The position numbers and the translations under genes were made by a program. A DNA stretch of 15,420 bases from Planctomycetota bacterium (GTDB lineage: Bacteria > Planctomycetota > PLA2 > JAEUHO01), in assembly GCA_024639415.1 (NCBI GenBank), contig JAHEIK010000044.1, positions 1-15,420 on the forward strand, in the 5' to 3' direction. Positions 1-7,258 of the stretch are shown here, in pieces. A model generated the notes under the pieces. It worked only from the letters and a program-made list of their open reading frames with translations. It searched no databases and had not been told where the DNA came from. Each line of letters starts with the position of its first letter. Positions within the stretch are counted from its first letter, which is position 1.

Positions 1-1
1 G

Positions 2-421
2 GAGAGCACGCTGGAAGAGGCGTGGCAGAGAGATCTCGAGCAGGGCTTCGACGTCGTGCTGGCTTCCCAGACGGTGCACCACGTGGAGGCCGGCGCGAAG
101 CGGGACGTGTTCCGCCGCGTTCACGGCGTGCTTGCCCCAGGCGGGCTGTTCGTGCTGAACGACAAGGTGCGCTTCGATCGCGCGTTCCACCAGCACCACG
201 TCGCGCTCTGGAACCGCTCGCGTACCGAGCACGGCTACGACCTGCTCGACCCGTCCAGGTCCTACGACGACTACGTGGCGCAGGAGCGTAAGGGCGGTGA
301 CGTGCCCGATCGGTTGGTCGATCAACTGGGCTGGCTGCGCGAGGCCGGCTTCGCTGCGGCGGAGTCCTTCTGGCAGCGAGGCGACAAGGTCGTGTTCGCG
401 GCGCGGAAGGCGAATAGGTAG
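2..421 (+). CDS. SAM-dependent methyltransferase, C-terminal part (cut by window edge)
   Basis: The reading frame is open from the first bases of the window, so the gene begins upstream. The visible 139 residues have the second half of a class I (Rossmann-type) methyltransferase. The segment FDVVLASQTVHHV matches the motif II region, an acidic-hydrophobic strand followed by the H-H typical of type 11/12 methyltransferases. It is followed by a helix and VLAPGGLFVLND, the post-II 'LkPGG.l.l.D' strand. The C-terminal part (WLREAGFAAAESFWQRGDKVVFAARK) is the usual closing motif of these enzymes. The SAM-binding glycine motif lies outside the window. The substrate cannot be inferred. The gene ends 98 bp from the convergent peptidase gene. 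The start at 56 that an ORF caller would give is an internal ATG, not the gene start. Family assignment is secure, specific function is not. Confidence 0.85.
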   Translation, partial: ESTLEEAWQRDLEQGFDVVLASQTVHHVEAGAKRDVFRRVHGVLAPGGLFVLNDKVRFDRAFHQHHVALWNRSRTEHGYDLLDPSRSYDDYVAQERKGGDVPDRLVDQLGWLREAGFAAAESFWQRGDKVVFAARKANR

Positions 422-519
422 CACCATGTCCGCGGGCGAGGACGGACGCGCTGCTCCCGTGCCGGCTCCGCCACGCGGCCTACAACGCGTGCGTGGTCAC
501 GATCGCGACGTGATCCGGC

Positions 520-1950
520 TCAGGCCTCGCCGCGGCGAGCATGTCGATCCAGGACATCCGCGACGCAGCACGTGAGCTTGATGCCCATGGGGATGTGCAG
601 GAACTCGTTGGGGCCGTGCGCGTTCGAGCCCGGGCCGAGCACGCCGGTGATGAGGAACTGCGCCTCGGGGTAGAGCGCGCCCAGCATGCCCATGAAGGGG
701 ATGGAGCCGCCCTCGCCCATGGCGACGGCACGCTTGCCGAAGTGGCGCTCGGAGGCGTCGCCCACGGCTTCCCACAGCCAAGGCGCGAAGGCCGGCGCCT
801 CCCAGCCGTCGCCGGGCATGTCGACCTCGAACGTCACATGGGCGCCGTGCGGCGGATCCATCAGCAGCACGTGCGTCATCTCCTCCGCGACGGCGGTCGT
901 GTCCACCGTCGGCGCGACGCGCAACGAGAGCTTCAGCGCGGTGTGCGGACGCAGCACGTTGCCCGCCATCGGGAGTTCCGGCAGCCCGTCCTGTCCGGTG
1001 ACCGTCAGCGACGGGCGCCAGGTGCGATCCAAGACCAAGGCGTCCGGACCACGCTCGCCCGGGCCGGCACCCTCGACGAACGGGAACTTGCCATGGACGC
1101 CTGCGCCCAGGACGGCCGCGGCCTCCTCGGCTTGGTTGGCTCGTTCCTCGGGGATCTCGACCGAGCACGTAGCCAGCAGCACCTCGCCGGTGTCCTCGTC
1201 CTCGAGACGCGAGAGCAGTTGGCGGGCGATGCGGAAGCTGTCGGGCACGACCCCGCCGGCGTCGCCGGAGTGCACGCCCTCTTCGAGGATGCCGACGCGC
1301 AGCGTGCCGACGACGATGCCGCGCAGCGAGGTGGTGAGCCACAGGCGCTCGTAGTCGCCCGCGCCCGAGTCCAGGCACACGACGAGCGACGGCGTGCCGA
1401 TGCGATCCTTCAGTGCGGCGATGTAGTGGGGAAGATCGAAGCTGCCGCTCTCCTCACACGCCTCGATGAGCACGACGCAGCGGGCGTGGCTGCCGCCGTG
1501 GCGCTGGACGGCCTCGATCGCGGCGAGGGAGGCGTACGCCGCATAGCCGTCGTCCGCGCCACCGCGGCCGTAGAGCTTGTCGCCCTCGCGGACGGGCGTC
1601 CAGGGTCCCAGGTCCTCGCGCCAGCCGCTCATCTCGGGCTGCTTGTCGAGGTGGCCGTACAGCAGGACGGTGTCGTCCACCGCGCCGGGGATCTCCATGA
1701 GAATCACCGGGGTGCGTCCCTCGAGGCGCACGACCTCGACGCTGAGCCCTTCGATCTTGCGGCTGCGGCACCAGCGCTCGATGTGGGTCACGGCCTGGTC
1801 CATGTAGCCGTGCTGGGCCCAGTCGGGGTCGAAGAGCGGCGACTTGTTGGGGATGCGGATGTACTCCGCGATCTCCGGGACGATCTCGCGCTCCCAGATG
1901 TCGCCCACGAAGGTGGCGAGGGCCTGGGCGTCCAGCGTGTCGGTGCTCAT
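520..1950 (-). CDS. M20-family metallopeptidase (dipeptidase-like)
   Basis: A 476-residue zinc-dependent exopeptidase/dipeptidase-type hydrolase of the M20 family, probably cytoplasmic (no signal peptide). All expected metal and catalytic positions are visible: H100 and D102 in LLYGHLDKQPEM, bridging D133 in GRGGADDG, general-base pair E166-E167 in EACEESGS, D194 in VCLDSGAGDY, the dimerisation-domain H227 in EGVHSGDAGG, and the last metal ligand H445 in GPGSNAHGPNEF. Length fits the carnosinase/Cys-Gly dipeptidase-like branch, but the exact peptide substrate is not readable. The ATG at 1950 was preferred over the upstream in-frame start at 2079. It has a perfect GGAGG Shine-Dalgarno (minus strand) at a good distance, and the upstream extension is a low-complexity Gly/Ser/Pro sequence running into the htpG leader. 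Divergent from htpG. Confidence 0.93.
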   Translation of the reverse strand: MSTDTLDAQALATFVGDIWEREIVPEIAEYIRIPNKSPLFDPDWAQHGYMDQAVTHIERWCRSRKIEGLSVEVVRLEGRTPVILMEIPGAVDDTVLLYGHLDKQPEMSGWREDLGPWTPVREGDKLYGRGGADDGYAAYASLAAIEAVQRHGGSHARCVVLIEACEESGSFDLPHYIAALKDRIGTPSLVVCLDSGAGDYERLWLTTSLRGIVVGTLRVGILEEGVHSGDAGGVVPDSFRIARQLLSRLEDEDTGEVLLATCSVEIPEERANQAEEAAAVLGAGVHGKFPFVEGAGPGERGPDALVLDRTWRPSLTVTGQDGLPELPMAGNVLRPHTALKLSLRVAPTVDTTAVAEEMTHVLLMDPPHGAHVTFEVDMPGDGWEAPAFAPWLWEAVGDASERHFGKRAVAMGEGGSIPFMGMLGALYPEAQFLITGVLGPGSNAHGPNEFLHIPMGIKLTCCVADVLDRHARRGEA

Positions 1951-2053
1951 GGAACCTCCGGAACCGAAAGCTAGCACGCCGCCAGAGACTCGGCCCCCCG
2001 GCGATCCGGGCGTACCTTCAGGGGTTCCAGAACGCCCCGATGGAGAGAGCACC
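1951..2053. promoter_or_regulatory. Divergent intergenic region between M20 peptidase and htpG
   Basis: This 103-bp spacer must contain promoters for both divergent genes. On the minus strand the peptidase Shine-Dalgarno lies in GGTTCCGGAGGTTCC, so the GGAGG is flanked by two GGTTCC copies. A third GGTTCC in plus orientation is at 2023-2028, within GTTC-CA-GAAC (2024-2033). The htpG Shine-Dalgarno GGAGAG is at 2042-2047. No convincing sigma-70 pair and no complete CIRCE operator is visible, so heat regulation of htpG cannot be read from this sequence. Confidence 0.5.
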
Positions 2054-4003
2054 ATGACCACCCAGACCGAGACCCGCAAGTTCGAGGCGGAGGTCCAGGA
2101 ACTGCTCGGGCTGATGATCCACTCGCTCTACACCGAGAAGGACATCTTCCTGCGCGAGCTCATCAGCAACGCGAGCGACGCGTGCGACAAGTTGCGCATC
2201 GAGGCCCTGACCAACGACGGGCTGCTCGGCTCGGACGAGGAGCTGGTCATCCGCCTCGAGGTCGACAAGGAGGCCGGGACGCTCAGCGTCATCGACAACG
2301 GCATCGGCATGTCGCGCGACGAGCTCGCGGAGAACCTGGGCACCATCGCGCGCTCCGGCACGCGTGCGTTCCTGGAGCAGCTCAAGCAGGCCAAGGGCGA
2401 GGCCGCCGCGGAACTCATCGGTCAGTTCGGCGTCGGCTTCTACTCGAGCTTCATGGTGGCGGACGAGGTCGTCGTCACCTCCCGCCGTGCGGGCAGCGAC
2501 GGCGGCTCGCGTTGGGCGTCCAAGGCCGACGGCACGTACACCCTCGAGGCGTTCGACGTCGCCGAGCGCGGCACGCGCGTGACGCTGCACCTCAAGCCGC
2601 GCGCCGAGGATGCCGACCCGCAGACCGACCCGGACTTCACGGAGGCCTGGACGCTCCGGTCGGTCGTCAAGCGTCACTCGGACTTCGTCGAGCATCCGGT
2701 GCAGATGGAGGTCGAGGCGCAGGAACCCGAACTCGACGACGAGGGCAAGCCCAAGGAGGACGGTGCCACGAAGACCGTCGTCCGCATGGAGACGCTCAAC
2801 TCGCGCAAGCCGCTTTGGTCGCGCGACCCGTCGGAGATCGAGGCCGAGGAGTACAACGAGTTCTACCGTCACATCGCGCATGACTTCACCGAGCCGGGCA
2901 AGGTCGTGCACGTCCGCGCGGAGGTGCCGGTCGAGTTCTCGGCGCTCCTCTACGTGCCGAAGGCGAAGGCCATGATGATGATGGAGGAGCCGGACTCGAA
3001 GTCGCGCCTGATGCTCTACGTCAAGCGCGTGTTGATCATGCCCGACTGCGCAGATTTGCTTCCGCCGTGGCTGCGCTTCGTCCGGGGTGTCGTGGACTGC
3101 CCGGACTTGCCGTTGAACGTCTCGCGTCAGACGCTGCAGGCCAACCCGATCACCCGCCGCATCCAGAAGCACCTCGTCTCGAAGGTGCTGGGCGCCCTGC
3201 GCGAGATGCTGGCGGACGAGCGTGAGGACTTCGAGGGCTTCTTCGAGGCCCACGGCCGCGTGCTCAAGGAGGGCATCTACCAGGGAGCCGACGACGAGCA
3301 GCGGCTGAGCAAGCTCTGCCTGTTCCCCAGTTCCACGCAAGAGGGCCTGACGACGCTGGGCGACTACGTCGAGCGCATGCCGGAGGACCAGGACGCCATC
3401 TGGTATCTGGTCGGTCAGGATCCCGCGACCGCCGCGTCCTCTCCGCACCTGGAGGCGTTCCGGGCGAAGGGACGCGAGGTGCTGCTGATGGGCGACCCCG
3501 TGGACGAGTGGATGCTGCAGCGGCTGAACGAGTTCGACGGCAAGCCGCTCAAGGCCGTCGACCGCGGCGAGGTAGACCTCGAGGGCGAGGAGGCCAAGGA
3601 GGCCCGCGAAGCGCAGGAGGCCGAACACAAGGATCTGCTGCAGGCGATGCGCGCCGTGCTGCAGGACGACATCGAGGAGGTGCGCTTCTCGAGTCGCCTC
3701 AAGGACAGTGCGGCTGTCCTCGTCGGCTCCGAGGGGGGCGTGAGCCCTGCGATGGAGCGGGTGATGCGCGAGATGCAGGGCATGGACATGCCCAAGACCA
3801 AGCGCATCCTCGAGCTCAACCCCGAGCACCCGATCGTGGCCAAGCTGGAGAGCTTCCACGGTGACGAGGCTCGCAAGGGCGCCCTGGAGGACTACACCCG
3901 GCTGCTGTACGGTCAGGCGCTCATCGTCGAGGGCTCGCCCGTTCCCGATCCTGCCGCCTTCGCCGGCCTCGTGACGCGTCTCATGGTCGGCTCCGAGGAT
4001 TGA
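2054..4003 (+). CDS. htpG: Molecular chaperone HtpG (bacterial Hsp90)
   Basis: A 649-residue Hsp90 homologue, an ATP-driven dimeric chaperone of the cytoplasm, slightly longer than the E. coli protein. The N-terminal GHKL ATPase is complete. It has FLRELISNASDACDKLR with catalytic E35 and magnesium-binding N39, the nucleotide-binding DNGIGM at 81-86, the lid segment GTIARSGT around 96-103, and GQFGVGFYSSF at 123-133. The middle domain has NVSRQTLQ with R358, equivalent to the ATP-contacting arginine. The C-terminal dimerisation region ends at DYTRLLYGQALIVEGSPVPDP. The ATG at 2054 has GGAGAG six nt upstream and leads directly into the conserved KFEAEVQELLGLMIHSLY start. A possible start at 1844 would add 70 residues antisense to the peptidase gene and is rejected. 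It lies divergent to the peptidase and is followed 44 bp later by a lipoprotein gene, which may be co-transcribed. Confidence 0.98.
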   Translation: MTTQTETRKFEAEVQELLGLMIHSLYTEKDIFLRELISNASDACDKLRIEALTNDGLLGSDEELVIRLEVDKEAGTLSVIDNGIGMSRDELAENLGTIARSGTRAFLEQLKQAKGEAAAELIGQFGVGFYSSFMVADEVVVTSRRAGSDGGSRWASKADGTYTLEAFDVAERGTRVTLHLKPRAEDADPQTDPDFTEAWTLRSVVKRHSDFVEHPVQMEVEAQEPELDDEGKPKEDGATKTVVRMETLNSRKPLWSRDPSEIEAEEYNEFYRHIAHDFTEPGKVVHVRAEVPVEFSALLYVPKAKAMMMMEEPDSKSRLMLYVKRVLIMPDCADLLPPWLRFVRGVVDCPDLPLNVSRQTLQANPITRRIQKHLVSKVLGALREMLADEREDFEGFFEAHGRVLKEGIYQGADDEQRLSKLCLFPSSTQEGLTTLGDYVERMPEDQDAIWYLVGQDPATAASSPHLEAFRAKGREVLLMGDPVDEWMLQRLNEFDGKPLKAVDRGEVDLEGEEAKEAREAQEAEHKDLLQAMRAVLQDDIEEVRFSSRLKDSAAVLVGSEGGVSPAMERVMREMQGMDMPKTKRILELNPEHPIVAKLESFHGDEARKGALEDYTRLLYGQALIVEGSPVPDPAAFAGLVTRLMVGSED

Positions 4004-4047
4004 CGCCTTCGTGACGCCCCCCGGTGTCCGGCCCCTAGACTGAGGAC

Positions 4048-4974
4048 GTGCGTACCGCCATCCTCACGATCCTGCTGCTCGCCGCGACCGGCTGTGGCGG
4101 CGATGAGCCCTCCGCCGTGAAGGCTCGCGGCGCAGAGCCCTCCGTAGCGCCAGGCACGTGCCGCGTGAGTCCCTTCGACGCGAAGCGCGCCCCGGCATCC
4201 CTTCCGGGCATCTACTGGGGGCAGGAGATCTGGATCAGCTACCGGTCCGAGGAGCACGTCGGCAAGGGCTTCCGCTACCCGCGGACGCGCGCCGAGGCGC
4301 TGGCCAAGGCGCGCGACCTCTGCCGGCAGGTGCACGCGGGGGCAGATCTGGGCAAGCTCGCCAGGCGCTGGAGCAACGGCGACTTCGGCCTGGCGGACGG
4401 CCTGTGCGTCGTGCCGGAGCCCTCGCACCGCAACGCACCGGACGCGCGCGACGTGACGCTTTTCCGCACGCCCATCGGATCCCTGACCCCGCTGCTGGAG
4501 TGGCGTGGCGGCTTCTGGTTCGCGCGCAGGCTGAGCGAAGCGGATGGGCGCAAGCTCGACGGGAAGCTCCAGAAGGCCTTGAAGCTGCGTGCCCGCGCGC
4601 GTGTGATCCACATCCACCATGCGGGCGCGTTCCCGCGGCGCTTCGAGTTCGACAACTACACCAAGGCGCAGGCGGTCGAGAAGGCCTGGGCCATCATCCG
4701 TGAGCTCGAGCACAAGGACGGGAAGCGCTTCGCCGAACTGGCGCGCAAGCACTCCAACGAGAAGGGGACGCGTGAGCGCGACGGGCTGTTGACGACGAGA
4801 GATCCGATTACGAAGAAGAAGACCGAGTGGATCCGCTGGGGCGACCGCAACTTCAGCCAGATGCTGCTCGACGTGATCCTGGAGAAGGGCACGCCGGGCC
4901 GGGTGTGGCCCGAGCCGGTGATCTCGGGCCAGGGTGTGGACATCGTCCTGGTACTGGAGCGTCGCTCGGACTGA
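4048..4974 (+). CDS. Lipoprotein with two divergent parvulin (PpiC-type) domains
   Basis: A 308-residue predicted lipoprotein. The GTG start is the first start after an in-frame TAG at 4036-4038 and gives a proper type II signal peptide: MRTAILTILLLAATGC, lipidated Cys16, with little charge except R2. The mature protein carries two repeats resembling the peptidyl-prolyl isomerase (parvulin/rotamase) fold. The first, about residues 55-160, has the pattern IWISY... then a helix, VHAGADLGKLARRWSNGDFGLADGL. The second, about 184-305, is a clearer match: RVIHIHHAG at 184-193, then AQAVEKAWAIIRELEHKDGKRFAELARKHSN and a degenerate glycine turn GTRERDGLL. Many canonical catalytic residues look changed, so it may be a foldase-like scaffold rather than an active isomerase. 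No ideal Shine-Dalgarno is present (GAGGA lies too close to the GTG). It follows htpG by 44 bp and is convergent, with a 15-bp gap, to the GNAT gene. Confidence 0.8.
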   Translation: MRTAILTILLLAATGCGGDEPSAVKARGAEPSVAPGTCRVSPFDAKRAPASLPGIYWGQEIWISYRSEEHVGKGFRYPRTRAEALAKARDLCRQVHAGADLGKLARRWSNGDFGLADGLCVVPEPSHRNAPDARDVTLFRTPIGSLTPLLEWRGGFWFARRLSEADGRKLDGKLQKALKLRARARVIHIHHAGAFPRRFEFDNYTKAQAVEKAWAIIRELEHKDGKRFAELARKHSNEKGTRERDGLLTTRDPITKKKTEWIRWGDRNFSQMLLDVILEKGTPGRVWPEPVISGQGVDIVLVLERRSD

Positions 4975-4989
4975 GGCTGGGGAGCGTCC

Positions 4990-6078
4990 TCAGTCCAACA
5001 GGCGCGCCATCATCAGCTCGTCGTGGTAGCGACCGCGCTGGAACCACGCATGGCGCACACGGCCTTCCACGTCGTAGCCGCAGCGTTCGTACAGCCCGAT
5101 CGCCGGCGTGTTCTCCGCGTACACGAAGAGCATCAGCCGGCGCAGGATGCCGCCTGCGCGCGCCCGTTCCTCGAGCGCTTCCAGCAACTGCCGTCCCACG
5201 CCGCGGCCTCGCCAGCCGTCCGCGACACCGATGGCGACCATGCCCTCGTGGCACATCTGGCGCCTGTCGTGGCCCCGCGCGGAGATGGTTCCCACCAGCC
5301 GGCCGGCGGCTTCGGCGACGAGCGCGTGGCTGTTCTCGGAGGCGAGGGTCTGCAGGAAGCGCCGGCGGAAAGCCTCCGTGCGCTCGACGCACGCCATGCC
5401 GGCGGTGGGCACGAGCAGGCGGGCGTCGGCGCGGACCGTGCGCCAGAGCTCCATGGCCGCCGGCGCGTCCTCCGGCCGAGCGTCCCGCACCACAACGGCA
5501 TGGCCCGCTGCGTCGACGGGGGGGGGCGCGCTCACGTCGAGCGGCTCGAGCGCGTACGGGACGGGGGCCTTGTCCGCGAAGCACAGGCCCATCAGGAACG
5601 TGTCGATCGGTGCGTCGCCTTCCCAGATCGGAGCGCGCCGGCGTGCCTCACGCTCGAAGCCGAGGCTGTCGTAGAGGTGAATCGCCGGCGCGTTGCGGGC
5701 GTAGACGTCCAGCTCGATGCGCGTGAGGAGCTCCGAGGTGTGCGCCCAGGCCACGGCGTGCTCCAGCAGGGCACGACCGACACCGCCTCCCCGGGCGCTC
5801 TCGTGCACGCTCATGCCGAGCATGGCCCGGTGACGGCCGGCAGGCAGGTCGCTGGGCTTGAGGTTCAGCATGCCCAGCAGGCGCGTGCCGTCCCAGGCCG
5901 TGAAGAACGCACTGTTCTCGGCCTCGGCGTACTCGCGCAGGATGCGCCGCTCCTCTGCCAGCGTGACATTGAACTCCCCGGGCTCGAGCGGCACGTCGAC
6001 GTTCCGCTCCGCGGCGAGCGCGTGCACGTGCTCGAGCATCTGCTCCGCATCGTCGGGTACCGCCTCGCGCAGCTTCAC
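4990..6078 (-). CDS. Tandem-domain GNAT acetyltransferase
   Basis: A protein of about 362 residues made of two GNAT (acetyl-CoA N-acetyltransferase) domains in series. Domain 1, about residues 1-168, has the acetyl-CoA pyrophosphate-binding motif ARGGGVGRALLEHA near 96-108 and the C-terminal ELDVYARNAPAIHLYDSLGFE. Domain 2, about 195-362, has WRGRGVGRQLLEALEERA near 289-306, then FVYAENTPAIGLYERCGYDVEGRVRHAWFQRGRYHDELMMARLL. Both motif A glycine loops are intact, so both domains may bind acetyl-CoA. The acceptor substrate cannot be told. The start at GTG 6078 is chosen because it overlaps the upstream methyltransferase stop as GTGA and has GGGG about seven nt upstream. A GTG two codons earlier (6084) is in frame and also possible. 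The interdomain linker (about 180-195) contains a C9 tract encoding Pro-Pro-Pro. Confidence 0.9.
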   Translation of the reverse strand: MKLREAVPDDAEQMLEHVHALAAERNVDVPLEPGEFNVTLAEERRILREYAEAENSAFFTAWDGTRLLGMLNLKPSDLPAGRHRAMLGMSVHESARGGGVGRALLEHAVAWAHTSELLTRIELDVYARNAPAIHLYDSLGFEREARRRAPIWEGDAPIDTFLMGLCFADKAPVPYALEPLDVSAPPPVDAAGHAVVVRDARPEDAPAAMELWRTVRADARLLVPTAGMACVERTEAFRRRFLQTLASENSHALVAEAAGRLVGTISARGHDRRQMCHEGMVAIGVADGWRGRGVGRQLLEALEERARAGGILRRLMLFVYAENTPAIGLYERCGYDVEGRVRHAWFQRGRYHDELMMARLLD

Positions 6079-7121
6079 AGCCACGCCCCGGCGAGCGCAC
6101 GGCAGGCCTGCACCTCGGCCTCGGGCGTGACGACCTCGACGCCCGGCGTGGCTGTGGGGGCTGCGTGGACGAACAGGAAGTAGACCTCGTCCAACTGCTG
6201 CGCGGAGAGGCGGGCGCGGAAGGCGTCGAAGCCCGGACGGTCCTTGAACGTCTCCAGATGGGCGTCGATCGGCTGCACGTCGAGCACGTGGACCGTGAGT
6301 CGCATGCCCGGCAGGCCCTCACGCATGAGATCCACCAGCAGCGGTCCATCGGGCGAGCCGGGGCTCCAAGTGATGATCTCGAAGCGTCCCCCCGGTGCCA
6401 GGCGCCCAGGCGTCGTGGCGAGCAGTCGCCGGACGACATCCAGGCCGTCCTCGCCACCGTCCGAGTGCAGGAACCACGTCTCGTCCTCCGGCACCAGCTC
6501 GAAGGGCGGATTGACGAGGATGAGATCGAACGTGCGCTCCCCCTCGAGCGGCTCGTACAGCGAGCCGTGGACTTGTTCGATCGGCACGACAGCGGGCGCG
6601 AGGGCTTCGTTGAAGCGGGCGAAGGCCAGTGCGCGCTCGTTGATGTCCACGCCCGTCACGGCGGCAGCGGCATCCGCTGCGAAGAGGCTGTTGACGCCGG
6701 AGCCGAGGCACAGCTCGAGGACCCGGTCGCCCGCCTGCACGTCCATGTTCCGTACCAGGTAGACCTGCTCGAACATCAGGGAGAAGACCTGGTCCGGTGT
6801 GCCGTGCGTCAGCAGGTCCGTCGCGATGAAGCGTCCGTAGAGAGGAAACAGGCGCACGCGCGGCTGGTAGATCGACGGACCGAGGCGCTCGACGAGGCCG
6901 TAGTTCTCCAGTCGCGCGAAGAGACCCCGCTCCGGGCGCGTCACGAAGAGGGGCTTTGCGTGCAGGAACGTGCGGCCGTAGCGCTCCGGCGTGCCCGCGA
7001 GCCAGCGCTCCAGATCGTCTCGCAGGGCCTGTGCGTCGGCCGGCGGCGGGGGCTGGGGCGGCGCGAACTCCGTGCGCCGGCCAAGGAGGAGATCGATGCG
7101 TCGGCGGGCGCTCTGGAGCAT
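6075..7121 (-). CDS. Class I methyltransferase with NPPF motif (MTS/HemK-like fold)
   Basis: A 348-residue SAM-dependent methyltransferase. The SAM-binding motif I is VLELCLGSGVNSLFAADAA (134-152), followed by the acidic strand VTGVDIN (156-161). The catalytic-type motif ILVNPPFEL is at 201-209. NPPF/NPPY is typical of enzymes that methylate an amide or exocyclic amine, such as PrmC/HemK protein-glutamine and RsmC/RlmG-type rRNA methyltransferases. Residues 40-125 before it form a helical N-terminal domain (including RLENYGLVERL) of the kind seen in other two-domain MTS-family enzymes. The target is unknown. The ATG at 7121 is preferred over a TTG at 7166 because it is a standard start at the edge of conserved sequence, although no strong Shine-Dalgarno is visible. 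It is the first gene of a two-gene minus-strand operon with the GNAT gene, joined by a 4-nt GTGA overlap. Confidence 0.88.
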   Translation of the reverse strand: MLQSARRRIDLLLGRRTEFAPPQPPPPADAQALRDDLERWLAGTPERYGRTFLHAKPLFVTRPERGLFARLENYGLVERLGPSIYQPRVRLFPLYGRFIATDLLTHGTPDQVFSLMFEQVYLVRNMDVQAGDRVLELCLGSGVNSLFAADAAAAVTGVDINERALAFARFNEALAPAVVPIEQVHGSLYEPLEGERTFDLILVNPPFELVPEDETWFLHSDGGEDGLDVVRRLLATTPGRLAPGGRFEIITWSPGSPDGPLLVDLMREGLPGMRLTVHVLDVQPIDAHLETFKDRPGFDAFRARLSAQQLDEVYFLFVHAAPTATPGVEVVTPEAEVQACRALAGAWL

Positions 7122-7257
7122 GGCCGGAGCATACCGGAAGGACGACCGGTGCTGGGCGCGCCGCAATCGTAAGCGTCCTCTTCGGAGGTCGAAGCGTCCG
7201 AATCAGCGCGGAGGGCAGTCGTCACGATAGAGGTCCCAGGCTGTGGGAGAGCCTGGG
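7122..7257. promoter_or_regulatory. Divergent intergenic region upstream of the chemosensory operon
   Basis: A 136-bp spacer between the minus-strand methyltransferase/GNAT pair and the plus-strand chemosensory operon; it should hold promoters for both. Visible elements are a direct repeat AAGCGTCC at 7171-7178 and 7192-7199 (21 bp apart, about two helical turns); between them CCTC-TTCG-GAGG at 7177-7188, a short stem capped by a UUCG tetraloop; CTTCG/CGAAG at 7180-7184 and 7190-7194; and the RBS hairpin at 7234-7258 described separately. A weak minus-strand TACGAT -10-like element is present near 7169-7174, but no convincing -35 was found in either direction. Confidence 0.5.
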
Positions 7258-7258
7258 A
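7234..7258 (+). promoter_or_regulatory. Perfect hairpin presenting the Shine-Dalgarno of the first chemosensory gene
   Basis: TCCCAGGCT at 7234-7242 is perfectly complementary to AGCCTGGGA at 7250-7258, giving nine Watson-Crick pairs with a 7-nt loop, GTGGGAG. The loop is the core of the Shine-Dalgarno, and the last paired base is the A of the cheW start codon (ATG 7258-7260). A G-U pair could extend the stem by one (7233/7259). In the mRNA this would sequester the start codon while showing the SD in the loop. Alternatively the DNA palindrome could be an operator for a dimeric regulator. Confidence 0.75.

Noticed and set aside
471..496. Terminator between the two convergent genes (CCACGC/GCGTGG stem)
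   Set aside because: The stem is short, the loop is 14 nt, and there is no T tract on either strand; it is not strong enough to call.
526..539. Perfect 14-bp palindrome CTCGCCGCGGCGAG
   Set aside because: It lies inside the 3' end of the peptidase gene, where it encodes Arg-Arg-Gly-Glu, and such G/C palindromes are expected by chance in this composition.
1972..2000. CIRCE heat-shock operator in front of htpG
   Set aside because: Only TAGCAC resembles half of the TTAGCACTC-N9-GAGTGCTAA element; the second arm is missing.
2018..3859. A 613-residue open frame antisense to htpG
   Set aside because: It mirrors a confidently identified gene with strong GC3 bias and shows no recognisable domain.
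7165..7230. Sigma-70 promoters in the divergent chemosensory region
   Set aside because: Only weak -10-like hexamers (for example TACGAT on the minus strand) without a matching -35 were found.
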